A stretch of DNA of 21,416 nt, taken from positions 1-21,416 of the IMG/VR virus record IMGVR_UViG_3300020034_000073; one strand, written 5' to 3'. Source of the stretch: a virus. A program made the position numbers and the translations under genes. The notes beneath the pieces were generated by a model. The model ran no database searches. It was not told the origin of the DNA and saw only the letters and a program-made list of their open reading frames with translations. Shown in pieces: positions 20,983 to 21,416 of this stretch; positions within the stretch are counted from its first letter, which is position 1, and each line of letters opens with the position of its first letter.

Positions 20983-21303
20983 ATGTCTATGCCTTATTCT
21001 TTAATTCCACCCTTAGACCCGAATCTTTATACCTCACAAGTTCGGACACTAAGCGGCCCTGCTCGTACAGGTACCGTCACCTATGATACGGGTTTCACCA
21101 ATTCTACAACTCCTCCAGGTGTATTGGAATTTTGTCGATGGATCTATGTCGGCACGACTGGAAATTTAGCCTACACCAAATGGGATCAAACAACTGAATT
21201 ACTGCCTAATTTAGCAGCCGGGATTTGGCATCCTATTTTTGCGATCAGTATTTTAAGCACTGGATCAACGATTGCTGCTTCTCAATTGAGATGGGGTAGC
21301 TAA
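20983..21303 (+). CDS. Small beta-rich virion-type protein, 106 aa
   Basis: The product has a proline-rich N-terminus (MSMPYSLIPPLDPNLYTS) and then FCRWIYVGTTGNLAYTKWDQ, LLPNLAAGIWHPIFAISILS and TGSTIAASQLRWG. This C-R-IYVGT-GNLA...PN--AG--HPI-----TGST-A pattern is that of small phage proteins that often sit beside fibre or decoration genes, probably forming a beta-sandwich of about 80 residues. The exact role is not known to me. The ribosome site AAAGGA lies nine bases before the ATG. The stop codon overlaps the start of the next gene by one base, so the two are coupled. Confidence 0.78.
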   Translation: MSMPYSLIPPLDPNLYTSQVRTLSGPARTGTVTYDTGFTNSTTPPGVLEFCRWIYVGTTGNLAYTKWDQTTELLPNLAAGIWHPIFAISILSTGSTIAASQLRWGS

Positions 21304-21416
21304 TGTGGTCTTTGGGCAGTGTGGCCATTCTTTATTATCCATTATCTGGCGAAGAAGTTCCTATTCCGCCGAGTGGATTCTTATTGCTGACTGACCATAC
21401 CAATTTGTTAATGACA
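21303..21416 (+). CDS. N-terminal part of an unknown virion-region protein (truncated by window edge)
   Basis: An ATG sharing one base with the preceding stop (TAATG) opens a frame that runs to the last base, giving 38 residues. It begins MWSLGSVAILYYPLSGEEVP and continues with a FLLLTDHTNLLMT segment. The second part resembles the short LL-E-DG-type repeat found in phage virion proteins, a relative of which is also seen in the gp10-like protein at about 13950-14036. Too little is visible to assign a function; coupling to a small virion-type protein suggests another fibre or decoration component. Confidence 0.6.
   Translation, partial: MWSLGSVAILYYPLSGEEVPIPPSGFLLLTDHTNLLMT

Noticed and set aside
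1-21416. CRISPR array, insertion sequence, integrase or att site
   Set aside because: No spaced direct-repeat array, transposase, integrase or paired flank repeats were seen on reading both strands.

Overview
This window is the morphogenesis arm of a tailed phage or prophage with a P22-like (short-tailed, podovirus) gene order. The order is small terminase, large terminase, portal, scaffold, coat, gp4-like tail accessory factor, gp10-like head-closure/tail protein, then the gp7/gp20/gp16-type DNA-ejection block and tail-fibre genes. The DNA is AT-rich by eye and uses ordinary bacterial start signals (AAGGA-type Shine-Dalgarno sites). An AT-rich gammaproteobacterial host such as a Legionella/Coxiella relative is plausible, but no host gene is present, so the host is inference. 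No integrase, repressor, att site or bacterial flank is visible, so the window does not show whether this is a free phage or a prophage.

Left end (1-1200): the tail of a VRR-NUC nuclease, a terminator, a small cysteine-rich protein, a T4-type lysozyme and a diverged WGR-like protein. Region 1236-3512: small terminase, two tiny coupled genes and the large terminase with clear ATPase and nuclease motifs. Region 3513-5659: ten very small, tightly packed and often overlapping genes between terL and portal; several are lysine-rich and three carry zinc-binding cysteine pairs. A tRNA-like element with encoded CCA but a shortened D-arm follows at 5668-5736. Region 5792-8020: portal, closed by a bidirectional terminator.

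Region 8036-8724 is the only minus-strand segment: an HTH protein and an unrecognised partner form a cassette inserted between portal and scaffold. A control region with a palindrome and direct repeats (8727-8820) and a hairpin-rich scaffold leader (8845-8888) follow. This is the best candidate for an accessory, moron-like system in the window.

Region 8919-11268 holds scaffold, coat and a small protein, ended by an AT-rich hairpin. Region 11339-14602 holds the gp4-like and gp10-like tail-hub proteins, which share an inserted beta-type module of about 85 residues, and a short coiled protein near the tail-needle position. Region 14621-18479 holds three candidate ejection proteins. Region 18498-21416 holds a collar-domain tail fibre, a second fibre-like protein, a terminator, a small beta protein and a truncated gene at the edge.

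Functional logic: the terminases package DNA through the portal into a shell built by coat on scaffold. The gp4/gp10-like proteins close the head and build the tail hub. The ejection proteins are carried in the virion and the fibre genes supply host recognition. Expression appears driven mainly by late read-through transcription with translational coupling.
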